64,000 nt of DNA from Anisus vortex (lineage: Eukaryota; Mollusca; Gastropoda; Planorbidae), in the NCBI GenBank assembly GCA_949126835.1, contig OX421494.1:2208201-2272200 (forward strand). Reading direction: 5' to 3'. Below, one piece after another: positions 35,460-46,741 of this stretch. The translations under genes were made by a program, and so were the position numbers. The stretch's first letter is position 1. Every line of letters starts with the position of its first letter. The notes under the pieces are model-generated. The model did no database searches. It had not been told where the DNA came from and saw only the letters and a list, made by a program, of their open reading frames with translations.

Positions 35460-35992
35460 AGAGTTTAGATGTACTTTACGAGCCAGCTTTAATTGTTGTT
35501 TATAAACATCAGCTCGGGAAAATGGAAGAAATAAAAAAAAACGGTCATAAGAAAAAGGACCAGTAGATAGAATAGTTCTCTCCCCCTTGGCTGGCAGACG
35601 TTTTATTTTTATCTAGCCGTAAAGAGAGCGCTCAGGCTAGATAGATTTATTATAATTCTTACTTTCTCTCTCTGCTCACGGAAAGAAAATGGCCGTTAAA
35701 AATAGGAGGGGGGGGGGGGTTTGTACTGTTCATCTGTTTTTAATCAGTTGATATATTTTTTTACTGCAAATCAAACGTCTCAATTGAACAACCCCTAGAA
35801 ACAATTTTTATCGTAAAAATCTTTTACATGCATTTTATATCTTTATTAGCGTTAATCAGATTTGCTCCGTGCCACCTACGCTGGATAACAGATATATAGG
35901 GCCTACATTATTTTTAAAAAAATGGACATGTGCGTTTCAATAGGGATTTACTTTTGCGCACTATAAAGTGTAAAGAAATTATTTTTTTATTC

Positions 35993-37014
35993 GATATAAT
36001 GTTTTATACAGTCTATATAATATTTTATTCAGTCTATATAATATTTTATTCAGTCTATATAATATTTTATTCAGTCTATATAATATTTTATTCAGTCTAT
36101 ATAATATTTTATTCAGTCTATATGTTTTATCCGGTCTATATTATGTTTTATCCAGTCTAAATGATGTTTTATCCAGTCTATATAATATTTTATTCAGTCT
36201 ATATAATATTTTATACAGTCTATATAATATTTTATTCAGTCTATATAATATTTTATTCAGTCTATATAATATTTTGTACAGTCTATATAATATTTTAACC
36301 AGTCTATATAATATTTTATACAGTCTATATAATATTTTATTCAGTCTATATAATATTTTATTCAGTCTATATAATATTTTATTCAGTCTATATAATATTT
36401 TATTCAGTCTATATAATATTTTATTCAGTCTATATAATATTTTATTCAGTCTATATAATATTTTATTCAGTCTATATAATATTTTATTCAGTCTATATGT
36501 TTTATCCGGTCTATATTATGTTTTATCCAGTCTAAATGATGTTTTATTCAGTCTATATGATATTTTTTCCTTTCTATATGGTGTTTTATTTAGTCTATAA
36601 GATGTTTTATACGGTCTATATAATGTTTTATTCTGTCTGTATAATGTTTTTCCAGTCTGTATAATGTTTTATCCACTCTAAATAATGTTTTGTCCAGTCT
36701 ATATAATGTTTTATCCAGTCTGTATAATGTTTTTCCCAGTCTGTATGTTTTTCAGTCTATATAATGTTTTATCCAGTCTATATAATGTTTTATTCAGTCT
36801 GTATAATGTTTTATCCAGTCTGTATAATGTTTTATCCAGTCTGTATAATGTTTTATTCAGTCTGTATAATGTTTTATCCAGTCTGTATAATGTTTTATTC
36901 AGTCTATATAATGTTTTATCCAGTCTGTATAATGTTTTATTCAGTCTATATGATGTTTTATCCAGTCTGTATAATGTTTTATCCAGTCTGTATAATGTTT
37001 TATCCAGTCTATGT
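35993..37014 (+). repeat. 21-bp satellite, about 48 units in two subfamilies
   Basis: Left half: GTCTATATAATATTTTATTC-A. Right half: GTCTGTATAATGTTTTATCC-A. A block with units reading TATGTTTTATCCGGTCTATATT occurs twice (about 36118-36175 and 36493-36550), showing segmental duplication inside the array. It ends about 770 bp past the noggin stop. Open frames on both strands reflect the 21-bp period. Confidence 0.94.
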
Positions 37015-37170
37015 TCCAAGTTTGAGATCGATAGGATGAAAAGAATTGGACCAGTTATCCTTCCAAAGAATTTTTCGGTCGCCAGGGAGTTTAGCGAAGT
37101 TGACAATATATAGGCCTAGGATTTAAAAACAATAACTCAAAGCTTGGGGGGAAAATAAGTTATTTACGTA

Positions 37171-37176
37171 TTTATT
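37171..37176 (-). terminator. Candidate polyadenylation signal for noggin
   Basis: TTTATT on the plus strand is AATAAA on the minus strand, about 610 bp past the noggin stop. It is the first exact hexamer I noticed downstream. The motif is common in AT-rich DNA, so support is weak. Confidence 0.25.
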
Positions 37177-37442
37177 AAGTGGTAGACAATATAGACATCA
37201 CACACACAGACACACACAATACACTATAATGTTGACATCAGGATTGTCACAAATGTTGACATCAGAATTGACACAATAATAATTGTCTGACATAGTTGCC
37301 ACGTGCAACGATTCACCATGTATAGCTTAGAATTTTTTTCCCAGCCAATCAGATCCGAGTATCACAGCGCGATCGGTTTCACTGTTTTGGGAGGGAGGGG
37401 GGGAGGGCGGGTCCAGTTAGGCGAGACCGGAAAACGAAGAAA

Positions 37443-37484
37443 TGACGTACATAAAGTGACGTCACATCCACCTCAATGACGTCT
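37443..37484. promoter_or_regulatory. Cluster of three CRE-like sites downstream of noggin
   Basis: TGACGTAC (37443-37450), the full palindrome TGACGTCA (37457-37464) and TGACGTCT (37477-37484) fall within 42 bp, about 300 bp beyond the noggin stop. The surrounding 37370-37500 is locally GC-rich with a G-rich tract. It could be a downstream enhancer or the promoter of something unseen; only the motif cluster is observed. Confidence 0.3.
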
Positions 37485-37565
37485 TCCGTTGTTTTGTACT
37501 TGGTATGTATATTTAGAAGGCTAATGACTTTTCTTTGTTTCACTTCGAGTTAAACTACATAATAT

Positions 37566-37647
37566 ATAAAAAAAGATCTATATTGTCCAAACACGGCGAT
37601 CCAATTTTTAAAAAAAGATCTATATTATCCAAATATGGCGATCCAAC
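37566..37647 (+). repeat. ~41-bp direct duplication
   Basis: AAAAAAAGATCTATATTGTC...GGCGATCCAA occurs twice in tandem. Confidence 0.8.
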
Positions 37648-37785
37648 ATTTGGTATGAGTGTTAGTGGATAAGTCTAGTCGGACTATTGAAACGTCCACT
37701 GTCCCAAATAAAGACGTTTCTGGATATATTTTTTGTTAACGTCCACATCCCGGACGATGCTCCACAGTTGTACGTAAAAAACCGT

Positions 37786-38496
37786 TTAGCTATCCGTCTG
37801 GCAAGAGCAGGAACACCCTGTTATGATCGGGTAGTAGATGCGAATCCATTTGCAGGTCTTGTGATCTTTATAGTTCACGCAGTGCCACCGGAGTAGGGCT
37901 ATGTTGGTGGATGCGCTTGGGTTGCACGTCATACCCTCTGGGAGCGAACACGACTTTTTCCGCAGGCACTTCCCTTCTTTGATCCAGTGCGGCCAGAAGC
38001 GTATCCCTAAATATTTCCAAGAATAAATAACGGGGCAAAACGTTAAACTCCACAGATATTTCTGAAATTTCCGCCTTTCCTTTTTGCTGGTGTCCAGTTC
38101 GATTCTGGAGCCGTCCTGCAAGACGGCCGAGCGTAAAAGTCCGAGAAAGCGGGGCCGAGGGCCGACGGGCCGCCCGTTGTGGAAGGCGATCAGGGTTTGG
38201 ATTTTCTTGCCAGGGTCGCGGACGGAGAGGAAGTCCGAGCTGAACTTTGACCCCAGCTGCTTGCGGAGGAGCTTCTCGTTGATGTCCCCGGGTCGGGGGT
38301 CGTAGATTTTGTCCGAGTTCTCGATCAGGCTCTCCACGGGGAGCTGGTCGGAGTGGGTGGGGCGCCGCCCGAGGTAGCCCTTCTTGACGACGTCCTGGCC
38401 GTTGGACTCGAGCAGCATGAAGAACGGGTCGGGGGGCTGGGTGCCAGCGGAGGTGTACAAGATGAACCCTAGCAGCAATGTCAAGGACGCGGTCAT
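37786..38496 (-). CDS. nog: Noggin-family BMP antagonist, complete, single exon
   Basis: The protein is 236 aa, close to vertebrate noggin (about 232). A hydrophobic leader (residues 1-18) indicates secretion. Residues 48-82 (SDQLPVESLIE, IYDPRPGDINEKLLRKQLG) match the conserved N-terminal segment that contacts BMP in the family. Residues 138-147 are basic (KKERRKFQK), where the family binds heparan sulfate. The C-terminal domain (148-232) has the family signature LWSLTFCPVIYSW, RFWPHW, SCSLPEGMTC, LLRWHC and YYPIITGCSCSC. It keeps nine cysteines at 154, 177, 183, 191, 206, 215, 228, 230 and 232, the number in vertebrate noggin for the cystine knot. Family knowledge: noggin forms secreted disulfide-linked dimers that block BMP ligands in dorsoventral patterning. 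There is no intron, as in vertebrates, and no frameshift or stop. The ATG at 38496 is chosen because the signal peptide follows directly. Confidence 0.95.
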   Translation of the reverse strand: MTASLTLLLGFILYTSAGTQPPDPFFMLLESNGQDVVKKGYLGRRPTHSDQLPVESLIENSDKIYDPRPGDINEKLLRKQLGSKFSSDFLSVRDPGKKIQTLIAFHNGRPVGPRPRFLGLLRSAVLQDGSRIELDTSKKERRKFQKYLWSLTFCPVIYSWKYLGIRFWPHWIKEGKCLRKKSCSLPEGMTCNPSASTNIALLRWHCVNYKDHKTCKWIRIYYPIITGCSCSCQTDS

Positions 38497-38498
38497 TG

Positions 38499-38506
38499 TG
38501 ACGTCA
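38499..38506. promoter_or_regulatory. Consensus CRE (TGACGTCA) immediately upstream of the noggin start codon
   Basis: The palindromic CREB/ATF site TGACGTCA ends two bases before the noggin ATG, so it would lie in the 5' untranslated region or proximal promoter. The match is exact; its activity is inferred. Confidence 0.4.
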
Positions 38507-38564
38507 TGGTGTCAAACAGAGGCAATCTAAAAATAAAAAGAAAGGAATTAATTATATGTACATA

Positions 38565-38615
38565 TATTAGCTAAATTACCCGGCGTTGCCCCAGGGTTAG
38601 CAATTAAGCACATAT
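38565..38615 (+). repeat. Dispersed repeat end, copy 1
   Basis: AGCTAAATTACCCGGCGTTG plus CCC is repeated at 39018-39052 (AGCTGAATTACCCGGCGTTG). Both follow TA-rich DNA. Likely a terminal sequence of an unidentified transposon just upstream of noggin. Confidence 0.5.
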
Positions 38616-38964
38616 TGAATATAACAATTGGCACAGTCTTACGTTTTTAAATATAGTATATAGATAAGAAATAAATGTAGTTAGCTCAATATCTTGATTT
38701 TGATGTACTAATTATTAATGTTCATTAACTAAAAAACTCATAAACTACTGTAAGTAGTTACTAATTTAGAAGCCAGGCAAATTGGTTTTAATAATGCGTA
38801 CCAGTAGGGGAATATTTAATTTACTGAAATTTTATTAATAACCCATGTCACTCGTGTGCCAGTCGCGGACTGTAGGAACCGAAAGCGTAAATTAAAGAAA
38901 AAAGACAACAAAAGTCACGTGTCTTTAAATTAACCAATGGGAATCGGACTGTACACACCGTCTC

Positions 38965-39052
38965 TCTCTATATATATATATAAATATATATAATATATAT
39001 AAAGTATAATATATATACAAGCTGAATTACCCGGCGTTGCCCGGTGGGGGAA
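38965..39052 (+). repeat. (TA)n tract and dispersed repeat end, copy 2
   Basis: A TATATA run is followed by AGCTGAATTACCCGGCGTTG, matching the sequence at 38565-38600. Confidence 0.5.
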
Positions 39053-39149
39053 ATAAAACAGGTCTGTATAAACTTAAAAGAACAGAGAGCTGTAAATCTA
39101 ATAATTAAAAAAAAAATGTTTATGTGAGCAGATTGGACGGGACAGGCGA

Positions 39150-39290
39150 TAGTGGAGAGGGATGGTGGACATTGGAGGGGGTGGCGGACAACGGAGGGGG
39201 TGGCGGACAACGGAGGGGGTGGCGGAAAACGGAGGAAGGTGGCGTACAGTGGAGGGTGATGGCGGACATCGTCAGCTACCAAGCGACAGA
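39150..39290 (+). repeat. ~20-bp G-rich minisatellite
   Basis: GTGGCGGACAACGGAGGGGG is repeated about five times with substitutions. Confidence 0.85.
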
Positions 39291-40377
39291 TGGCGGTCCA
39301 CCTCGATAAGCAACGGAGAAACCGATAAACAATAAATATGGAAACCGCTCATGAAAACAGGAACCTGCGACTTTATGAGGTCATGTGCATCACACGTCTT
39401 CTCGGGCCACTCCAACTAGACTTCTTGGTGGGCCGCATACATCATAAGCACTGGCGGGCCACACAAAGCTTATACATTGGTAGCCCACACGCATATACAA
39501 ACATTATACTGTTTTCTTTCCCTTAAAATTCATGATATCGCGGACCGCTAGGCTATAGAATCGATGAACTCTAACCTTTAACCCACCAAATATTGTACTC
39601 TGAAGATATCATAGTATGAATACTATCCCCCCCCCCCCCCCCCCCTGGAGGCCCACTCTGACGGACCAACAATGGCGAGAGAGAGAGAGAGAAAGAAAGA
39701 AATAGGTGTAGCCCCTTTTAAGAAAAAAAAAAGTTTTTTAAAGGCCCACCCATTTTAAACTTGTCGCGCCCCCGGATGGGCGAAAAAACTCTTCAATTCT
39801 TCAGCACTTCTGGCGTGGTCCCAATTGATGGTACAATGATGGGTGGTGGGGGGGGGGAGGAGGCGGGGAACCGAGGGGGGGGGGAAGACGCCCTTGCTTT
39901 GTGAATAATCGCTGTGTGAGACAAATATGAAATTCACAGGGGATTGGTATTCCGTTCAGGTAGGGGCCGTGGTTGAGGTCCTGAATCCATTTATCAACAG
40001 CTTTAAATATTTTATTAAACACGCCTAATACTCGTTCAATAAGGAGTTTTGGGGTGGGGGGAGACCTAGTGAGGGGTGGGGGAGGCGGGGTTCACCGAAT
40101 TAACATTATTGTTACCAGACAGAGTACTAACTGTACTGCCTAGTGGCGACTGTCGAGGTCAGACAGATGACAGACTAATGACATTTAACGGTGTCTCGCT
40201 TATTGTGTTATCATGGGTCAGGTGACAAATGATCAATTAAAGATGGTGTCCAATGGTGGCTGTTAAAGTTTACTATAGTATCTCGAAAGGGGGGGGGGCG
40301 CAGATTACTTCGTTAACTGTTCAGCTCGATGACATATTCGTTTTATATTAAAGATACATGCCAGGTGACGTAGTTAA

Positions 40378-40640
40378 CATCAAAGTCAGATGTCTAGTTA
40401 ACAATGGGGTCGGGTATCAGGTTTCCAACTAACATCAAAGTCATATGTCTAGTTAACAATAGGGTCGGGTATCAGGTTTCCAGCTAACATCAAAGTCATA
40501 TGTCTAGTTAACAATGGGGTCGGGTATCAGGTTTCCAGCTAACATCAAAGTCATATGTCTAGTTAACAATAGGGTCGGGTATCAGGTTTCCAGCTAACAT
40601 CAAAGTCATATGTCTAGTTAACATAAGTCATATGTCAGCT
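40378..40640 (+). repeat. 55-bp tandem repeat, about 4.5 copies
   Basis: Unit CATCAAAGTCATATGTCTAG plus TTAACAATRGGGTCGGGTATCAGGTTTCCAGCTAA. The motif GTTAAC recurs onward in degenerate form to about 40790. Confidence 0.92.
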
Positions 40641-40859
40641 ATTAGGTTAACGGTAAAGTCAAAAGTTTAGTTAACATTACAATCAGTTGTCATGTGTCTT
40701 GTTAACAGGTAAGTCATGTAATTTACATGAATATCTATGTGTTTATTTAACGGTAAAGTAATATCTATGTGTTTAGTTAACGGTAAAATAATTAAATGAT
40801 TGTCTAGATTGGAGATACCCTTACATACCAATATTTTTGCCCGAACAGCATGATACAAT

Positions 40860-40960
40860 AGTATGTCAATAGTATGTCAGTAGTATGTCAACAGTATGTC
40901 AACAGTGTATAAATAGTATGTCAATAGTATGTCAATAGTATATCAAGAGTGATTCAAGAG
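40860..40960 (+). repeat. 11-bp degenerate repeat (AGTATGTCAAT)
   Basis: About eight short units. Confidence 0.8.
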
Positions 40961-41065
40961 TATGTAAACTTTCAAAACCAAGACACCGGTCCTTGCTGTA
41001 TTGAACAACAAATTGATTGATATGTAAAAGTGGTGGTTTGAAAAAATAAGCTTGGGAAGTAAGTA

Positions 41066-42163
41066 TAGGTGTATAATTGAATGATTGTGCTAACGTATTA
41101 ATTATTTAATTGAATGATTGTGCAAATTTATGAGTGTGTAATTGAATGATTACGCTTGAATTTGAGTGTATAATTGAATGATTGCACTTGAATTTGAGTG
41201 TATAATTGAATGATTACGCTTGAATTTGAGTGTATAATTGAATGATTGTGCTCGTGTTGAGTATAAAATTGAATAAGTGTGCTTGTGTTTTAGTGTACAA
41301 TTGAGTGATTGTGCTAACGTATTAATTATAAAATTGAATGATTGTGCAAATGTATGAGTGTATAATTGAATGATTGTGCTTGTGTTGAGTATAAAATTGA
41401 ATAAGTGTGCTTGTGTTTTAGTGTACAATTGAATGATTGTGCGAACGTATTAATTATATATTTGAATGATAGTGCAAAAGTATGAGTGTATAACTGAATG
41501 ATTGTGCTCGTGTTTGATTGTGTAGTTGAATGATTGTGCGAACGTATTAATTATAAAATTGAATGATTGTGCAAATGTATGAGTGTATAATTGAATGATT
41601 GTGCTTGTGTTGAGTATAAAATTGAATAAGTGTGCTTGTGTTTTAGTGTACAATGGAATGATTGTGCGAACGTATTAATTATATAATTGAATGATAGTGC
41701 AAAAGTATGAGTGTATAACTGAATGAGTGTGCTTGTGTTTGAGTGAATAATTGAATGATTGTGCGAGTGTATGAGTGTATATTTGAATGATTGTGCTAAC
41801 GTATTAATTATATAATTGAATTATGGTTTAAATATAAGAGTGTATAATTGAATGATTGCATTTGAATTTGAGTGTATAAGTGAATGATTGTGTTTGAGTG
41901 TATGATTGAATGATTGCGCTTGTGTTTGAGTGTATAATTGAATGATTGTACGAGTTTATAATTAAATGATTGTGCGATTATATGGGTGTATAATTTAATG
42001 ATTGTGCGAGTGTATAATTAAATGATTGTACGAGTGTATGAGTGTATATTTGAATGATTGTGCGAGTGTATGAGTGTATAACTAGCTGGTGGAATGAGTG
42101 TATGAGTGTATATTTGAATGATTGTGCGAGTGTATGAGTGTATAACTAGCTGGTGGAATGAGT
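41066..42163 (+). repeat. AT-rich minisatellite, left part
   Basis: Permuted units of TGAGTGTATAATTGAATGAT plus TGTGC. Interrupted at 42164 by the structured element; it resumes at 42627. Confidence 0.9.
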
Positions 42164-42626
42164 CACTACTGTACCCATGGGCCTCAAAGCGGCGTAGTGT
42201 GTAAACCGCCAGTAATTTTCTTTGAAAACACCGGCGGGCTAACGCATGGGGGACAGCCCCCGAAGCATGTCCGAGATCCATTGCACTGCCGAGAGGCCAC
42301 GGGGTCTCGGTGGGGAGGAAGCAATGGATGCTGCAACCCCGTCTCACGACCCGCCCGGTGCCTGGATGCCTGTGCCTATAGTACAGGATTTGTGCTACCG
42401 GGTGACAATGCAGATATACGGGAGAGCCACCACGATAATGATCCTTAGGGGAACCGCAGCGAACGGTCGCTGGCCTGCGGAATCCTTCCCTTTTACATGG
42501 CACGCCACGCCTTCGGCGTGCCGTGGGGTGGCTGGATCCCGGACAGAGTTTTTGATAACTCACTTCTATTGCGTTACGCCCCGGCTTTAGAGCTTCGGCT
42601 CGTCCGGGTTTTGATACTTTTTACAA
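42164..42626 (+). mobile_element. GC-rich structured mobile element, copy 2 (inserted in a satellite)
   Basis: This 463-bp copy interrupts an AT-rich tandem array and is flanked by a perfect 12-bp duplication GGTGGAATGAGT (42152-42163 and 42627-42638). It is very similar to copy 1 over its whole length. The main difference is an extended hairpin, CACGCC-TTC-GGCGTG, about 42500-42520. The same hairpins are present, including CCTGTG/TACAGG with loop CCTATAG at 42369-42387. The contrast between its GC content and the host array makes the borders sharp. Confidence 0.85.
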
Positions 42627-43020
42627 GGTGGAATGAGTGTATAAATGTATAATTAACTGATGGAGTACGTGTTTATCTGTATAACTAACTGATGGCATTT
42701 GTGTATAAATTTATAATTAACTGATGGAATCAGTGTATAAATGTATAACTAACCGATGGAATGCTTGTTTTTATGTATAGCTAACTGATGGAATAAGTGT
42801 ATACATGTAAAACTAACTGATGGAATGCGTGTTTATATGTATAACTAACTGGTGGAATTAGTGTATAAATGTATAACTAACTGATGGAAACAGTGTATAA
42901 ATGCATAACTAACTGATGGAATGCGTGTTTATATGTATAACTAACTGGTGGAATTAGTGTATAAATGTATAACTAACTGATGGAATTAATGTATAAATGT
43001 ATTACTAATTGATGGAATAA
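42627..43020 (+). repeat. AT-rich minisatellite, right part
   Basis: Units GTATAACTAACTGATGGAAT plus GTGTTTATAT, related to the last units before the insertion (ACTAGCTGGTGGAATGAG). Confidence 0.9.
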
Positions 43021-43024
43021 GATT

Positions 43025-44215
43025 GTCTAAATTCATTACTATAATACAGCCCATCACACCTCTTATCACAACAATACAAATCTTCTTTTTTTTCAAATTA
43101 TGACAACACCAAAAAAAGGTAAGCCTATTACATTATTTACACCTGCACAAACTAAATACCTTGTTAGCGCCAAGAGAAAAACCGTCTACAGTTGAATGAG
43201 AGAACAAAAACTCCGCATTTTTTTGTCTTTCACAATTCTCTTCAAGTTGTAACATAAAATAAATAAATAAATCGGTTTCACAAGTTTATCCTGGATTCAT
43301 TTTTAATCCTTGTCACTATTTTTAGCACACGTTACGTCTAGGATCTACCACACTCAACAAATTTTTTTCAACACAATTTTAAACAGTGATAATTATTAGA
43401 AACAGGCGGCATTAGAAAACAAAAATCCAAACTCTTTGAAACGTTTTTCTTTTTAAATATTTTAAATAAATCCACAAATTTGTACAAATCCTGGCACGTT
43501 TGAAGCCAAACAGAAATATGGCATATGTGTTTGTTTAAATAGATTGTTGACTATGTGTGTTGGTAAATTCACAGCTCTGGGCATCCAAGTTGTTGTTTTA
43601 TTTTAAAAACTTAGCACACTCCAAGAACTGCTAAGCAATGTTAATCTGCTCTTTGATCAAGCGAGTCAATCGACCTAGAGGGATTGGTAGCATACCCCCC
43701 CACCACCACCCCCCCCCCCTCCTCCCCTTTCTCGTTTTTTTTTTTTCGTCGTCTGCGCTACCAAACATCAAGCTTTTCACCCGCTTCTCACTTTTGAGAC
43801 CAAAACAAAGGGCGGGCTACTCTAAACCGAAAAGGGGAGAAAACTAATAATAATAAAAAATTATTTAAAAAAAAACAGAAAATACCCTGACAGGTAAAGG
43901 TGTCAGTCCCGCTGGCTTCCTGTCGCCTTATCTCCCCACTCCCCCCACCTCCCACTCCTCCATCTCTTGTTTTTTTTAAGGTCAGTAGCCGCTGTTATAA
44001 TATCTCTCCCTTCCCAATTTGTGTGGTTGTTGTTTTTTCTGAGTTTATTTTTAGAGATCTAATAAACACAAAGGGTCGTTATCGAGGCTAAACAAGTGTA
44101 GATCTATGAAGTGACGGACTTTTTTTCTATATGACTTGCCTCCCTTTTGTAGGATCTGCCGATGCATTACAAATTACAAACATGTAGATTTATATATGTG
44201 AATGGGAATGAGAAG
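43025..44215. other. No gene recognised
   Basis: AT-rich with several C-rich homopolymer runs (43697-43730, 43938-43965). Confidence 0.45.
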
Positions 44216-44695
44216 TGGGGGAGAGAGAGAAAAGGGGGAGGAGAAAAGAGAGAGAGAGAGAGAGAAGGAGAGAAAGAAAGAAAGAGGAAAGAGGGAGAGA
44301 AAAGGAGAGAGAACTGTGGAGAGATTGGGAGAAATAAGGGAAGGGTAGAGAAAGAGAGAGAGAAAGACAGAGATAAACGGAGAGAGAAAACGAGAGAGAA
44401 CGATGAAGAGAGAAAGAAAATGAGTGAGAACTAGGGAGTGATTGGGAGAGAGGAGGGGAGAGGAGAGAGAACGGGGGAGAGAAAAAGAGAGAAGGAAGGA
44501 AGTAGAGAGAGAGAGAGAGCGAAAGAGAAAGAAAAGGAGAGAGAGTTGGGAGAGATTATGAGAGAGAGTTGGAGAGAGAGAGAACTGGAGAGAGATTAGG
44601 GGAGAGAAAGGGAGATAGACAGGGGGCGAAATAGTGAGAGCTAAAACGTTACCGCTGCAACAGGGGGAGAAAGGGAGAGCAAACGAGAGAGTAAG
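44216..44695 (+). repeat. GA-rich low-complexity tract
   Basis: About 480 bp of purines. A 90-codon basic/acidic frame through it is an artefact. Confidence 0.9.
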
Positions 44696-44879
44696 ACAAA
44701 ATTGTAATAATTTTCCTTATATTCTGTATATTATCATAATGTACATTGATATAATAGTTTTTTTTCATTAATTTTCATTGTTGTGTCTTACTATTATTGT
44801 AATGTAATTTTTTTTTTTTTTTGTAGATGTTACATTCAACATCACATATTTTCGATGTAAAACGCATTGACTGAATAAA

Positions 44880-44943
44880 AATTGAATTGAAAAATTGAAT
44901 TGAAAAATTGAATTGAAAAAATTGAATTGAATTGAATTGAAAA
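44880..44943 (+). repeat. (TTGAA)n repeat
   Basis: ATTGAATTGAAAA units just left of the LTR element. Confidence 0.85.
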
Positions 44944-44955
44944 GAGAGTAGACAG

Positions 44956-45978
44956 TATTACAAGGCAATTTATTCACCATAATAAATTATGGATGAGACC
45001 TTCTATTTAGATCACACAAGTATAATTATGATTTATAATGTTATTACGGCTAGAGCCCCCATTCAATTTATGAAAATAATAGTTATAGTATTGTTATTAT
45101 TAGTGTGAGTATCCTTGTATTAGTGAAGATCTTATTATATTATTCTGAAGTTTATTTGTAGTTGTCTAGAGTATTCCTGGTTCTTATAATCCCCTGGCAA
45201 TTCACATAGCGTAGTTTTAGAGTTTTCAGTTGATTTACTTCATGTATAATTATTTGTGTGGCTCATATTATACAGCAAGAACCTCGATGTTGAGTGGTAG
45301 TGTAGATTATTAATATAGTTGAATAAATATTACACATACACACATGTATATAACTTTGAAATATTGACGCTAACCAAGTTGTGTAGAAAGCAACGATAAA
45401 TTTGGTTTAATTTACAACATCAATCCAGTAGGAATCCAAATAATATTATATACACAATCAAGAACTACACATATTCCAATTAGTAATGAATATCCTCAAT
45501 GAACATATAGCATTGTAGTTAATAGTAGAATAATAAATTTTCCATAATACAACTCAAATAGAAATGATCCTCAGAGCGGAGAATATTTGATGTTACTAGA
45601 TCGAATGTACGCCAAGAACTGACTAAAAGTGTCGAATCGCGTAGAAATATATTACGGGTCAATCGTTGGAAAAACCAGACAGCCTAGTGACACGAATATT
45701 TTAATCAAGCCTGCATGTTGACTGCGTGATCAGAATGTCAAGCAATAATGCTCTAACAAAATAAGGAGAGACCGGACGACCTTGACACGCTGTGTTTACG
45801 TGAACAGTTCATGTTTTTATCGAGGTTAATAAAAAAACAATAATGCTCTCATTAGGTTGGGAAAAACCCGGGGGAAACCTTGAGCTGAGAAATATTTTAT
45901 ATCGTTTAAACGCAATTCGCTTAAATGATTTAGTTGGTTTATTAACATTACAATGTAGGGAATTTACGTTTCGTAACA
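44956..45978 (-). repeat. 3' LTR of the Gmr1-like element
   Basis: This 1023-bp repeat has the same length as, and no difference I could find from, the copy at 50785-51807. On the minus strand it begins TGTTACGAAACG and ends GCCTTGTAATA. An AATAAA (minus strand, 44969-44974) lies near its 3' end. The sequence just before it in element orientation ends GGTACGGGCGAC, an atypical, not strongly purine-rich, polypurine-tract position. Confidence 0.93.
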
Positions 45979-46741
45979 GTCGCCCGTACCAAAAGGAAAA
46001 GAACATTGCATACTAAACAATAGAAGTGTGCAATTTCTTTTAGAACCGCCTGCACTTAACTTTAGTTCTAAACAATATACAAAAAAAAACTGACTCCACC
46101 TGGGTAGTCCGTTAAATAAGACAAGTAAGGGAAATAATTTATTCTATTAAGCCCTCATCATATAGGATCTCAAGTTATCCTTAGACCATAACACATGTTC
46201 GCGTTATTCTAAAAAAATTATACTCTCTGAGATATCATTCCTTATAAACATTATCATCTTATTTATAAGGTAAAAATCAACATAACTAATGTTATCATAT
46301 TAAACAATTCAATCATTAATTAATTCAACTTAAATGAAATTAATATTTAAATAAATTTTAAAGTAAGAGTTTAATCTTAAGTGTGTAAGCATGTGAAGTG
46401 TATGCACATTACTCTATCTTGGTTTTTACATAATCACAACTATAGTTTGATTGTTTCAAAATAAGGATGTACATTTCTGTTCATTCATTATCTTACTAAT
46501 AAAGAAAAATTCGGTTCATAAATCCATAATATTTATAAGTAACTTATTAGGTTCTTTTTTTTTCTCTACAACAATAATAATATTTGTTTTAGCAAATGGA
46601 AATATTCATGGCATAAAATAAGGCATAAGATATTGCATAAAATAATCACAACATATTCATATATTCATGCATTAATATTTTAAATGATCCAATTCTCTTA
46701 GTTAGGATTATCAGAATATATACATGAAGTTATCTATTTCC
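45979..46741 (-). other. AT-rich 3' untranslated segment of the Gmr1-like element
   Basis: About 760 bp between the end of pol and the 3' LTR contain no credible coding frame in element orientation. They end with TTTTCCTTTTGGTACGGGCG just before the LTR. Confidence 0.6.

Noticed and set aside
36685..37113. 142-codon YNVLFSL-type frame next to noggin
   Set aside because: Generated by the 21-bp satellite.
39340..39480. hAT-like sequence with repeated GGGCCAC/GGGCCGC words
   Set aside because: Too degraded; no ends or duplication could be found.
43081..44100. C-rich frames (Pro-rich peptides)
   Set aside because: Driven by homopolymer C and T runs.
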